A DNA stretch of 64,000 bases from Pseudomonas sp. BSw22131. GTDB lineage: Bacteria > Pseudomonadota > Gammaproteobacteria > Pseudomonadales > Pseudomonadaceae. The notes under the pieces are model-generated. The model was given only the letters and a program-made list of their open reading frames with translations. It searched no databases and was not told the origin of the DNA. Where the stretch lies: assembly GCF_026810445.1 (NCBI RefSeq), contig NZ_CP113949.1, forward strand, positions 4,278,001 to 4,342,000. Direction: 5' to 3'. How positions within the stretch are numbered: position 1 is the first letter of the stretch; each line of letters begins with the position of its first letter. This document shows positions 15,769 to 22,507 of this stretch, one piece after another. The position numbers and the translations under genes are program-made.

Positions 15769-16064
15769 CACAATTTCACCTTTTTTTCGCGGATTAGGAT
15801 GTCCTGGGTTCGCATCACGCCTTCCGCCAGATAGAGGCGAACCTCGTAGCGACTCAGCTCGCCCGGTGCGCGGAGCCGGCCATCAGCTACGTCGTGGCAG
15901 TACCCGCAGGCCCAAGCCGCTTGGAAGTCGTTGGGCTTCATTCCCATCCCGCACGTGCCAGCCAAGCGGTAGTGCGCAAGCACCGTGGTGGATGGCTCGC
16001 AGCGGCAACCCGGAAAGCGCACCTGGCATTCGCGATCACGGGCGGCATTCGTCAGTCTGGTCAT
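15768..16064 (-). CDS. YbcO-like putative nuclease (DUF1364)
   Basis: 98 residues. The sequence follows the E. coli prophage protein YbcO closely in pattern: ARDRECQVRFPGC (about 8-20), VLAHYRL (about 28-34), GMGMKPND and CGYCHDVADGR (about 53-63), i.e. a CxxC/HxC-type treble-clef nuclease core. YbcO-type proteins are DNA nucleases in the ninG-like region. Coupled to the P-like gene upstream by a 4-base overlap. Confidence 0.85.
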   Translation of the reverse strand: MTRLTNAARDRECQVRFPGCRCEPSTTVLAHYRLAGTCGMGMKPNDFQAAWACGYCHDVADGRLRAPGELSRYEVRLYLAEGVMRTQDILIREKKVKL

Positions 16065-16750
16065 GCGGATGCTCCGGCGCGGCGGGCGCGCAGTTCGGCC
16101 AAAGCCTTATTGCCAACGTCAGGGGTTATTTTTGGTGAAGGCGCAGCCAGCTCTGCCACGGGCACCGGCGCCAACTGCTCGCCACGCCAGACCTTGCACA
16201 CCTGAATCTGGTAGCGCTTCTCAAAGCTGGCCAGCCCTAGCTGACGGGAAAGCAGCGGAAGGCTGAGGAAGCCGGCGGCCGCAGTGGCGTGATACACCGC
16301 CGGGTGAAACCACTTCGCTCTATCGCGCATAGCTGGATGGCAGTTGCGCAGAGCCTGTTCGTAGGCGGATTCAACGCTGGGCAGGTTCAGCATCTCAGGA
16401 GTGGGCACGCATCCCTGAATGAACTTGCCCACGCTGGGGATGAAGTCCGAATCCTCGGCGCGGCAGCGCATCAGGCCGATATCGATCTGTTCCTGAGTGC
16501 AGATGCCGTTCTCGATGAACCCCTGAAGCCATGTCTTTTTCGATTCCAGATAGGACTGCTTATCCGGCCACGCTTGGCGCCAAGCCGTGCGGATCGAGCG
16601 CAATTCCTTAAACAGGTGGTTGATCACCTGGCCGGTCTGCCGGGCCTGATCCTGTTTGGCCTGGGCGGATACGGCGGTGCCCGCTTCAACGAACTCGCCA
16701 GCGTGAACCTTGGTCATCGCAGACGCTGCGTAGGTGGCGACTGTTTTCAT
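16061..16750 (-). CDS. Replication protein P-like (helicase loader)
   Basis: Start at ATG 16750 (MKTVATYAASAM), overlapping the O-like stop (ATGA); 229 residues, like lambda P (233). Motifs of the family include VINHLFKELRSIRTAWRQAW (about 42-61), the WLQGFIENGICTQEQIDIG segment and FIPSVGKFIQGC (about 108-119). It loads the host DnaB helicase onto the O-bound origin. A longer ORF to 16846 is ignored because it would run through O coding. Confidence 0.85.
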   Translation of the reverse strand: MKTVATYAASAMTKVHAGEFVEAGTAVSAQAKQDQARQTGQVINHLFKELRSIRTAWRQAWPDKQSYLESKKTWLQGFIENGICTQEQIDIGLMRCRAEDSDFIPSVGKFIQGCVPTPEMLNLPSVESAYEQALRNCHPAMRDRAKWFHPAVYHATAAAGFLSLPLLSRQLGLASFEKRYQIQVCKVWRGEQLAPVPVAELAAPSPKITPDVGNKALAELRARRAGASA

Positions 16751-17541
16751 GAGTTCACCCCTTCCATCCAGCTGGTGTCTTCGTCGTCGGTGCTGTCGAC
16801 GGGCGCCGTGGTACCTGCGCTGGTGGTTCGATCTCGCTTGATCCATGAGGCGAGGCGGTAAGCCCAGCCGCCGTTGCTGTCGACAGTGGACGGGCGAGCC
16901 AGGTAGAAACCCTTGAAGCTGGCAATCAGCTTGGTGGTTGCGGCGTCAGCTGGCAGTGCAGCGATTTGGAGTTGTGCTGACAGAGCCTTAGCCGATGGTT
17001 CCCAACTAGCGAACATAGCGAAGCGTTGACGGTCGTCAGTCGCTTGCAGGACTTCGAGGTCCTGCTCAACGACGGCGTCCAAAATCTCGCGCTGCTGCAG
17101 CTGTTCGGTTAACTGATGGTTAAGTGATGTATTGGGTGCAGCTGCTGCACCCCGTTCTGCGTTTTCCTGCACCCCGTTCTGCTGTGAGCTGCACCCCGTT
17201 CGGTTATCTGCACCCCGTTCTTTACGGGGTGCAGCATTTGCACCCCGTTTAAGTTGTAGGTCGTATACAACTGGGCGGCGGTCACGCCGATCTATGTAGG
17301 CAGCAGCAATGGCTTGATTTCCCTCAGCGATGAAGCCCGCTTGCTCCAGCTCATCAAGTTTCAGGCGCACAGTCCGCTCTGAAAGGCCTGTCTGGCTGGA
17401 GATCGTCAGCGCGGATGGAAAGGCACCACGACCTTCAGGGCCCGCGTAGTTCGCCATGCACAGCAGTACGTGACGTGCCGCAGGATTTGGCAGAGAGTCC
17501 GTCGGTATTTTCATCGCCCACGACATTGCTTCAACACTCAC
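16747..17541 (-). CDS. Replication initiator O-like protein containing the origin
   Basis: 264 residues. Residues about 15-70 form a winged helix-turn-helix (ISSQTGLSERTVRLKLDEL, about 48-66); the middle (about 97-140) is low in complexity and is encoded by repeated GAACGGGGTGCAG units; residues about 175-237 (SWEPSAKALSAQLQ, WAYRLASWIKRD) look like a DnaT/O-type C-terminal domain that contacts the loader. Lambda O likewise carries its ori within the gene. It overlaps the Rha-type gene and the P-like gene by 4 bases each. Confidence 0.85.
   Translation of the reverse strand: MSVEAMSWAMKIPTDSLPNPAARHVLLCMANYAGPEGRGAFPSALTISSQTGLSERTVRLKLDELEQAGFIAEGNQAIAAAYIDRRDRRPVVYDLQLKRGANAAPRKERGADNRTGCSSQQNGVQENAERGAAAAPNTSLNHQLTEQLQQREILDAVVEQDLEVLQATDDRQRFAMFASWEPSAKALSAQLQIAALPADAATTKLIASFKGFYLARPSTVDSNGGWAYRLASWIKRDRTTSAGTTAPVDSTDDEDTSWMEGVNS
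17134..17250. repeat. Iteron cluster, candidate phage replication origin
   Basis: TGCACCCCGTT occurs at 17146, 17168, 17190, 17209 and 17239 on the plus strand, three of them exactly 22 bases apart, with inverted copies at 17134-17140 (partial) and 17224-17233. They lie in the middle of the O-like gene, as lambda iterons do. The unit probably binds the protein's own winged-helix domain. Flanking sequence to the right is somewhat richer in AT but not strikingly so. Confidence 0.8.
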
Positions 17542-18215
17542 AGCACGGCTCCAATGTTCTCTTCGGCCAAGCGTACGAGGCCTTTCGGGGTAACGAGGGG
17601 TTGATATGCAGCGCGTTCAAGACCGGTTTCAATATCAGGCTTGAGTGCGGTTACCTTGTGTTTTAGGAAGCCGTCACGGATGCGGGGCTGCATCGCTATC
17701 CAGCGAGTAGAGCTGGTGCGCCGATAGATCCAGCGGTTCGCCTGAAGCCAGTCGAAGAGCTTCGACGGCGCGATACCGAGCTGCTTTGCCGCGTCAGTAA
17801 TGCAGATTGCACCTTCGGCGGCGGCAAGGCGGCGGATGGCTGCTACCTTGGGCGCCTGAAGTTCCAAGACGCCAAGCAGACGCTGGGTTTCTTTGGCCTG
17901 ATCGGCCGCGAGCTGGAGCGCCTCGGCGTAATTGGCGGGGATTCGCGGGACGGCCTGTTCTTCCAACTCGCGCCAGCGGCGAACAACTGCCATGCGTAAC
18001 GGTGCGCTGTAACCGGTCAGAAGGCAGTCGGTGTGCTCGCGATCAAGCAGGTACTCGGTCTGGTTGCGGTTCTGGCCGTCCAGATAGGTGCGCTCAAAAC
18101 TGAGCGCATCTTTTTTCAAGTCCGCCAGCATTGACGCGATGTCACGCTTGACGTTCTTGTGCTGCTTACCGGTCAGATCGGCAATTTCGCGCGACGACAT
18201 GAACTGGCGAGACAT
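17538..18215 (-). CDS. Rha-family regulator with KilAC antirepressor domain
   Basis: I choose the ATG at 18215 (MSRQFMSSREIADL), with CAGGGG 8 bases upstream; a longer start at 18281 (GCGAGG upstream) is possible. Residues about 4-90 form the Rha domain (TGKQHKNVKRDI, LDREHTDCLLTGYS, RWRELE), and residues about 110-225 a KilAC domain (AAEGAICITDAAKQLGI, LFDWLQANRWIYRR). Fusions of this kind act as antirepressors or regulators of phage growth. It precedes the O gene with a 4-base overlap. Confidence 0.88.
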   Translation of the reverse strand: MSRQFMSSREIADLTGKQHKNVKRDIASMLADLKKDALSFERTYLDGQNRNQTEYLLDREHTDCLLTGYSAPLRMAVVRRWRELEEQAVPRIPANYAEALQLAADQAKETQRLLGVLELQAPKVAAIRRLAAAEGAICITDAAKQLGIAPSKLFDWLQANRWIYRRTSSTRWIAMQPRIRDGFLKHKVTALKPDIETGLERAAYQPLVTPKGLVRLAEENIGAVL

Positions 18216-18308
18216 ATTTCGTACCCCTGCCAAAACTGACGAATCAGCGGCCCTATTGCTCGGGATGGGTGTTGTGTGCATAATCGACCTCGCAAACGCT
18301 GTAGAAAG

Positions 18309-18333
18309 AGCCGACCTGACCGTCGGCTTTTTT
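18309..18333 (+). terminator. Hairpin terminator upstream of a plus-strand gene
   Basis: GCCGAC-CTGACC-GTCGGC followed by six T on the plus strand. On the minus strand the hairpin is followed by TCTTTC only, so it could also attenuate the cro operon weakly, in the manner of tR1. Confidence 0.7.
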
Positions 18334-18417
18334 GTGCCTGTAATTCAGGCGATGTAGGTGTCCGGCGCATCCGTGGTAGCTTTTGGCTTCCACACGAAAA
18401 GGCCTCGGAGGCCGAAC

Positions 18418-18669
18418 ATGAAAATTGAAGGAGTCATTTGCGGTTACCACCCTCATCTACCGCGCTACGCCGTGCGGACTGATCACGGCTATACGGTTGT
18501 TGATGTTGAGGATGGAGAGGTGAGCATCCATGACGTGGTGTTCGGCGCACTTGAGGATCACGGTCAGGTCGTTCTGACAAACCGCACCACCGGAGAAGAC
18601 GTCGAAGTTTGCGTCGAAGCAGTTCACGCCAGCCGAGAAGCTGCCGAAGCTCTACTTCGGAGTAGATAA
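18418..18669 (+). CDS. Small protein encoded against the cro operon
   Basis: 83 residues from ATG 18418, chosen for the GGAGG 7 bases upstream (a longer frame from 18358 lacks this). It starts MKIEGVICGYHPHLPRYAV and continues with a beta-rich, acidic domain (HGYTVVDVEDGEVSIHD). It is on the opposite strand to the cro-CII-Rha operon, between CII and Rha genes, and must have its own promoter after the 18309-18333 terminator. I have the impression of similar short proteins in Pseudomonas accessory DNA; function unknown. Confidence 0.6.
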   Translation: MKIEGVICGYHPHLPRYAVRTDHGYTVVDVEDGEVSIHDVVFGALEDHGQVVLTNRTTGEDVEVCVEAVHASREAAEALLRSR

Positions 18670-18693
18670 CGCCAGGCTCGGGCTTCTTCACGA

Positions 18694-19116
18694 TCAGTCC
18701 ACCTTCACGGATGCTTTCAGTTGCGCCAACGCATTCTCGGCGTGAGCGATCTCTTTCAAGATTCGAGCGCGCTCGACCTGATCGACTCGACCGTCAGCCA
18801 TTGCCGAGTGCGTCTCGACAGTGACCTCGGCAAACTCCAGGGTGGCGCGGCCAAGTGCTTGGTGGATGTCGATCGGCACGGGCTCAACCGCTTTCACGAT
18901 CGTGTAACCGAACTCACCAGCGAGAGCAGACAACGGGCGGACGTCACCGGTATGCAGCAGCAAGGCATACAGGTGCTTGACGTTGAACCAGGCACCGTCG
19001 TAGTTCGCGTTGGCACGCTGAAGCAGGCTTACCGGCGGCATGTTCATGAGCGTCGCGAGGCTCTTGGTCTCAGCCTCTTCAACAACTGCGTCACAAGCCT
19101 TCAGAAAACTTTGCAT
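18694..19116 (-). CDS. Phage CII/CP76-type regulatory protein
   Basis: 140 residues. The pattern NYDGAWFNVKHLYALLLHTGDVRPLSALAGEFGYTIV (described here by its key parts: FNVKHLYALL, TGDVRPL, EFGYT, about residues 43-75) matches the phage regulatory CII (CP76) family, whose members carry an N-terminal DNA-binding fold with a PxSLLQRANA-like helix. It lies directly downstream of the cro-like gene, the lambda cII position. The C-terminal half is a helical region of charged residues. Confidence 0.75.
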   Translation of the reverse strand: MQSFLKACDAVVEEAETKSLATLMNMPPVSLLQRANANYDGAWFNVKHLYALLLHTGDVRPLSALAGEFGYTIVKAVEPVPIDIHQALGRATLEFAEVTVETHSAMADGRVDQVERARILKEIAHAENALAQLKASVKVD

Positions 19117-19188
19117 TCATAAACCCTCTGGTTTGTTTACGTGGCGTCGTGCCATCACTCGTATCAACATGTGTCTCGAAGGTGTCCG

Positions 19189-19374
19189 CTAGGCAGCGCT
19201 CTTTTGCGAGGCTTCTTCATACAGCGCTTCGATGGCCTTGCCGGTTTCATAGCGAACTCCAGCGCCCTTGCTTGCGCGATGGATCGTCGGCTGGGTTGTC
19301 TCGGTTCGGTCTGCAATTGCCTTCTGGGAAAATCCAAGGGCAAACAAGCCGCTGAGCATTTCTTTAACAGTCAT
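19189..19374 (-). CDS. Cro-like repressor
   Basis: 61 residues from ATG 19374; GGAGG lies 5 bases upstream, which decides this start over an ATG 12 bases earlier. The helix-turn-helix is FSQKAIADRTETTQPTIHRASKG (key residues QKAIA, TQPTIHR at about 16-34). The recognition helix SQPTIHR is nearly the same as that of the divergent CI repressor (TQPTIHRIITG), as expected for two proteins sharing operators. Expressed from PR (TTGCCT-17-TATCAT). Confidence 0.85.
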   Translation of the reverse strand: MTVKEMLSGLFALGFSQKAIADRTETTQPTIHRASKGAGVRYETGKAIEALYEEASQKSAA

Positions 19375-19385
19375 GTCTGCCTCCA

Positions 19386-19448
19386 ATGTCGCAGCGTATT
19401 AATTGAATGATACGCGCACGTATTGGATCAGGCAATACACTCCCGTAA
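19386..19448. promoter_or_regulatory. Right operator region (three sites)
   Basis: Consensus from the left operator is ATACGCNNGCGTAT. Here ATACGCGCACGTAT (19410-19423) has one mismatch; ATACACTCCCGTAA (19435-19448) has three; ATGTCGCAGCGTAT (19386-19399) keeps one perfect half. Sites are 24-25 bases apart, like those at the left operator. They overlap PR and PRM. Confidence 0.75.
19407..19435 (-). promoter_or_regulatory. PR promoter for the cro operon
   Basis: Minus strand -35 TTGCCT (19435-19430), 17-base spacer, -10 TATCAT (19412-19407). The spacer holds the near-perfect operator at 19410-19423. Confidence 0.7.
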
Positions 19449-19451
19449 TAC
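19423..19451 (+). promoter_or_regulatory. PRM promoter for the repressor gene
   Basis: Plus strand -35 TTGGAT (19423-19428), 17-base spacer, -10 TAATAC (19446-19451), about 20 bases before the repressor ATG. Weak -35, as usual for a maintenance promoter. Confidence 0.6.
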
Positions 19452-19470
19452 GTATTTCTATTGGTGGCTA

Positions 19471-20142
19471 ATGCACATCGGGGACCGAATTTTTTCGGAA
19501 ATGAGCTTGAAGGGCTGGAGCGAAGGCGAGCTTGCAAGACAGGCGAATATTACGCAGCCCACGATTCACCGGATCATCACAGGCGAATCAAAGGCGCCGA
19601 AGCGTGAAAATATTGAGAAAATAGCTAGGGCTCTGCGAGTCTCCAGCAAGTGGCTTTGGGATGGCGGCCCAAGGCCCGATCTCGCTGATCAATTCGATGC
19701 GAATGTCGAGCTGGCATTGCAACCGACCCGCGCTTTCATGTATCCGGAAATAAGCTGGGTACAAGCCGGAAGCGCAAGGGAGGCAATTGAGCTCAGCAAT
19801 ATTGCGCTGTGCCCTCAACACTCCTCTGACGTATGGGCTGGAGAGGATGCGTTTTGGTTGCGGGTCACGGGCAACTCAATGACCTCGAATTCTGGAAATT
19901 CCTTTCCGGAGGGATTCTTGATTTTGGTAGCGCCTGACATCGAAGCGCGCCAAGGGCAGTTCGTCGTCGCTCGCATGATCGACTCGAACGAGGCGACCTT
20001 TAAGCAGCTGGTCCGCGATGCAGGCGAGCTTTATCTGAAGCCTCTGAATCCCTCCTACCCAACAAAGCCGGTCGATGATACCTGGGAGATCGTGGGCACT
20101 GTGGTCGACGGAAAAATGCCTAAGTCAGTTTTCATGATGTAG
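19471..20142 (+). CDS. CI-type repressor (S24 peptidase family)
   Basis: 223 residues from ATG 19471 (GGTGG 6 bases upstream; the longer frame would cover the promoter). Residues about 16-40 are a helix-turn-helix (EGELARQANITQPTIHR). The C-terminal half is a LexA/CI-type self-cleaving domain: cleavage site Ala99-Gly100 in VQAGS, nucleophile Ser136 in TGNSM, general base Lys178 in EATFKQ. RecA-stimulated cleavage would induce the prophage. It controls the divergent cro operon and, via the operators at 20905-20944, the plus-strand operon. Confidence 0.95.
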   Translation: MHIGDRIFSEMSLKGWSEGELARQANITQPTIHRIITGESKAPKRENIEKIARALRVSSKWLWDGGPRPDLADQFDANVELALQPTRAFMYPEISWVQAGSAREAIELSNIALCPQHSSDVWAGEDAFWLRVTGNSMTSNSGNSFPEGFLILVAPDIEARQGQFVVARMIDSNEATFKQLVRDAGELYLKPLNPSYPTKPVDDTWEIVGTVVDGKMPKSVFMM

Positions 20143-20227
20143 TCATGCCACCACGCAAACCTCTTGCGGTCTGAATCCAGTCACATAAGTTCTTGTATTC
20201 CTATCAAGCATCAGAAGGTGCTCCGCT

Positions 20228-20458
20228 ATGAATGCAAGACACAAAGCAAGCAGATTTGCCCCCGTCCTTCGCCAGGCCTTAATTGCCAGCCTCCCAAAGA
20301 CTATTGTCTGGCTTGATCCCGAACCGAGCTTCTGCGACTTTCCCGCCCTAAAGATTGATGACGGAACCGGCCGGGTTATTCGTCTGACCCTCCAAGTTCC
20401 GCACGACTCTCCTCACGTCCTGGCCGCAGAGATCTGCAAGCGCTTCTTGGCGCAATAA
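20228..20458 (+). CDS. Small phage protein downstream of the repressor
   Basis: 76 residues starting MNARHKASRFAPVLRQALIASLPK; a basic helical N-terminus is followed by a short beta-rich section (PALKIDDGTGRVIRLTLQV) and a helical end. Not recognised. It follows cI by 85 bases and is closed by the terminator at 20471-20495, so it is probably cotranscribed with cI in the lysogen. Confidence 0.65.
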   Translation: MNARHKASRFAPVLRQALIASLPKTIVWLDPEPSFCDFPALKIDDGTGRVIRLTLQVPHDSPHVLAAEICKRFLAQ

Positions 20459-20470
20459 GGCAGACAGATA

Positions 20471-20495
20471 GAGCCCGCCGCTCCGCGGGCTTTTT
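20471..20495 (+). terminator. Intrinsic terminator
   Basis: GCCCGC-CGCTCC-GCGGGC followed by five T; ends the repressor transcript. Confidence 0.85.
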
Positions 20496-20559
20496 GATGT
20501 CCGCAACACACAAGAGAACATTTGTACTCTTTTTGGTTGCGATGAAAAGCGGATTGAAA

Positions 20560-20579
20560 TACTGTTGATTTATACAGTA
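20560..20579. promoter_or_regulatory. LexA (SOS) box
   Basis: TACTGTTGATTTATACAGTA: perfect outer arms TACTGT and ACAGTA around an AT-rich core of 8, the LexA pattern CTG-N10-CAG extended. It sits 16 bases before the DUF1654 start; a TTGCGA-17-TACTGT promoter would overlap it. Confidence 0.85.
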
Positions 20580-20595
20580 GACAAGGAGGTAATCC

Positions 20596-20847
20596 ATGGC
20601 GAAGCAGAAACCCCTGGCATCGAAAGAACCGTCTTCATACGACCTTCTCGGCATGCGCATTCAGCGGGCAATCAACACCCCTAAAGCCCAGCTGTCCAAA
20701 TCAGTCCTGCTGGAGCGATCGGCCAATGACGACCCGGCCGACTGGGAACGCATCCTGAACGAAATCGCTGAGAACGATAACGTGACTATCGCCCACCGTG
20801 ACGATGCAATTATTCAGTTGCTCTGGACCGTCCAGAAAGAAGACTGA
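20596..20847 (+). CDS. DUF1654 protein under LexA control
   Basis: 83 residues. SYDLLGMRIQRAINTPKAQ (about 14-32), ADDPADWERIL-type segment (NDDPADWERILNEI, about 44-57) and NVTIAHRDD (about 61-69) match what I know of DUF1654, a family largely restricted to Pseudomonas and its phages and including an SOS gene of P. aeruginosa. AAGGAGG lies 8 bases before ATG. With the LexA box it forms a separate unit between the two terminators at 20471 and 20865; it would be switched on when the prophage is induced, independently of CI. Biochemical role unknown. Confidence 0.85.
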   Translation: MAKQKPLASKEPSSYDLLGMRIQRAINTPKAQLSKSVLLERSANDDPADWERILNEIAENDNVTIAHRDDAIIQLLWTVQKED

Positions 20848-20864
20848 CTCTCGAATCCCTCTTT

Positions 20865-20887
20865 GCCCGCCTAGCGCGGGCTTTTTT
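20865..20887 (+). terminator. Intrinsic terminator
   Basis: GCCCGC-CTAGC-GCGGGC followed by six T, after the DUF1654 gene and before the left operator. Confidence 0.85.
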
Positions 20888-20904
20888 ACGCCTGCACCAA
20901 AAAT

Positions 20905-20947
20905 AATACGCTTGCGTATTGACCGATACGATACGCGAGCGTATTGT
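20905..20947 (+). promoter_or_regulatory. Left operator and PL promoter
   Basis: Two near-identical palindromes, AATACGCTTGCGTATT (20905-20920) and ATACGCGAGCGTAT (20931-20944), are 25 bases apart. A promoter with -35 TTGACC (20919-20924), 17-base spacer and -10 TATTGT (20942-20947) lies across them, so bound repressor would block the plus-strand early operon. Same motif and spacing as at the cI/cro junction. Confidence 0.85.
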
Positions 20948-21003
20948 CCACTTATCTAAGCGAAACACGCCGAGACAGGCCGACAGGCCTCGGGCAACCG
21001 GAA

Positions 21004-21015
21004 CGCTCTTTAACA
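21004..21015 (+). promoter_or_regulatory. boxA-like antitermination site (nutL candidate)
   Basis: CGCTCTTTAACA matches the bacterial/lambdoid boxA. It lies about 55 bases after the PL -10 and about 175 before the first gene. A GC-rich hairpin (CCCTGA...TCAGGG, about 21032-21060) follows. No N-like protein was identified. The remaining sequence to 21190 holds no gene I can support. Confidence 0.55.
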
Positions 21016-21190
21016 TCGACAAAGACAGACCCTGACGCCAGACGGCCGTTGAGTTCAGGGATCAGTACGCAACACGGCCTGCTTCCGTGTCCGGATATCG
21101 GCACGCAAGGTTTGCTGGAGTGACAACCAACAGATTTCACTGGCTGGCCTTGGCGACAGGGCCAGACGGGAAATCAACCGGAGAACCGCA

Positions 21191-21469
21191 ATGAACCAGA
21201 TTTCAATAGTTGGCTACGAAAATGATTGCAACTGCGAGCATTGCGGTCGCGCCCTTAAGCACGGAATTAAGCTGAGCGACGGGCGGATCGTTGGTGCTAC
21301 CTGCCTGGACAAGAAGCTAACGATGCCTCGGGTCTACCAAGGCAAGAAATTCAGATTTGGCGCCGAGTTTATCGTTCGGATTGCCAAGGTGGTCGAGCAG
21401 TATTCACCGACAAGCTGGTCGCGCTTCGGCGTATCGGCTTCGTCCGCCACCTTCGAAGCTGCGCAATGA
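21191..21469 (+). CDS. Small phage zinc-ribbon-like protein
   Basis: 92 residues with CNCEHCGRALKHGIKL (about 13-28) and GATCLDK (about 36-42): a CxxC plus downstream Cys pattern for a single metal site. The C-terminus is helical. First gene after PL; CCGGAGAACCGCA precedes the ATG. Similar small proteins are frequent in Pseudomonas prophages; function unknown. Confidence 0.65.
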   Translation: MNQISIVGYENDCNCEHCGRALKHGIKLSDGRIVGATCLDKKLTMPRVYQGKKFRFGAEFIVRIAKVVEQYSPTSWSRFGVSASSATFEAAQ

Positions 21470-21660
21470 GCGCGGCATGGCCGGATGAACTGGCCCGACT
21501 TGAACAGCTTATAGCGCACTACAAGATGTATGGATTGCCAGCCGATCATGAAGATGGCATGGGATTCATCCAGTCAAGATGCGAAGCGCTCCGCTTGATG
21601 CACGAAGCATATAGAAATGCGCTGGCTGATATTCAGCGCATTCGTGACTCCGGCAACTGA
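21466..21660 (+). CDS. Small phage protein
   Basis: 64 residues, helical and acidic/aromatic (DELARLEQLIAHYKMYG, CEALRLMHEAYRNALADIQ). Its ATG overlaps the previous stop by 4 bases. Not recognised. Confidence 0.6.
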   Translation: MSAAWPDELARLEQLIAHYKMYGLPADHEDGMGFIQSRCEALRLMHEAYRNALADIQRIRDSGN

Positions 21661-21661
21661 A

Positions 21662-21901
21662 CCATCCTCCTGCGCATTCACAGAGTGCGCAGCGGGATGG
21701 CGAAAGCCTCCGGAAATGGGCGAACTACACGTATGAACCCCATATAAAAGTAATGGTGACGTGGAAGTCCGGTGCAAGCCCGGGCCCGAGCACCTGGTAC
21801 TCCCCAGCACCAGGTCGCATTGGAGATTGATCGAAGCGTGCTCAAGCGAGCTGCAGCGCTAGGATCGCAAAGCCCCGTAAATGTCCTGAGCCGATATTCG
21901 C
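21662..21901 (+). other. Structured non-coding stretch, possible RNA element
   Basis: No convincing gene. CCATCC-TC-CTGCGCA-(loop)-TGCGCAG-CG-GGATGG at 21662-21699 can form a long stem (6+7 pairs with a small internal loop), and ACCTGGT/ACCAGGT at about 21789-21813 forms a second. Between them, GGAAGTCCGGTGCAAGC resembles a piece of the cobalamin riboswitch core, but the other conserved parts were not found. A small RNA or leader structure is possible. Confidence 0.35.
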
Positions 21902-22114
21902 ATGACGGCCAATACCAAAAACGCGGCGGGAAGCAAGCGGGCCAGCGTCCCGGTGCTTCGATCAATCTCCGATGCGGAAGAGAACACACCGCGAAAGCGG
22001 CCCCCTGCTCCGACTGACGAGGACTTCCCCGCGGTCGCCACCACACAGAGGATTCAGCCATGTAAACGACATATCAACCGCCAGCTGCCTAATGCAGCGG
22101 ACGGCTCAGGGTGA
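21902..22114 (+). CDS. Doubtful small ORF
   Basis: 70 codons (MTANTKNAAGSKRASVPV...), Lys/Arg/Pro-rich. There is no clear ribosome site before the ATG, and the C-terminal part looks non-coding. It lies in the plus-strand operon between a structured stretch and the terminator at 22139-22165. Listed so that the gap is not blank. Confidence 0.25.
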   Translation: MTANTKNAAGSKRASVPVLRSISDAEENTPRKRPPAPTDEDFPAVATTQRIQPCKRHINRQLPNAADGSG

Positions 22115-22138
22115 CGTATGGAGGCATGCTTACCCGCT

Positions 22139-22165
22139 AAAGCCCGGTTTCGACTGGGCTTTTTT
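22139..22165 (+). terminator. Terminator-like hairpin
   Basis: AAAGCCC-(10-base loop)-GGGCTTTTTT in the plus-strand early operon; antitermination via boxA would be needed to pass it. Confidence 0.7.
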
Positions 22166-22240
22166 ACGCCCGCGATTATCCGTCAGCCCTCACCCACAAG
22201 AGCGCTGACGAATAGACGCAACACCACAAGAGGACACGCC

Positions 22241-22507
22241 ATGCATCAGGCATTTCAGGATCGTATCGTTGAGCTGGGGGTTTTGCTCCAGCGCTCAAGC
22301 GCCGCACGCGGCGAGTTCAGCAAGCGCACCGACCGGGCAATGCCTGGTAGCAAGGTTCGCTTCCAGGTGCTGAGCATGGCACGCGGCTCTTATAGCGTTG
22401 TCGAGCTGGTCACTGGTGATCTGCGTGGAGCGTTCACCAGCTGGAAGGAGGCGGTCAACTTTGCCCAGCAACTCGATGCTCAGCCCGTGCTGAGGCTGGT
22501 GCAATGA
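22241..22507 (+). CDS. Small phage protein
   Basis: 88 residues from ATG 22241 (MHQAFQDRIVELGVLLQ), with AGAGG upstream; the frame is open further upstream but without a start site of quality and across the terminator. A helical N-terminus is followed by a beta-rich section (VRFQVLSMARGSYSVVELV) and a helix. Its stop overlaps the next ATG. Not recognised. Confidence 0.6.
   Translation: MHQAFQDRIVELGVLLQRSSAARGEFSKRTDRAMPGSKVRFQVLSMARGSYSVVELVTGDLRGAFTSWKEAVNFAQQLDAQPVLRLVQ

Noticed and set aside
17134..17250. Reading the repeats as a CRISPR array
   Set aside because: Repeats are 11 bases, unequally spaced, inside a coding gene, with no cas genes.
21760..21815. tRNA-like arm (TCCGG-TGCAAGC-CCGGG)
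   Set aside because: The loop lacks TTC, and no matching acceptor, D and anticodon arms were found.
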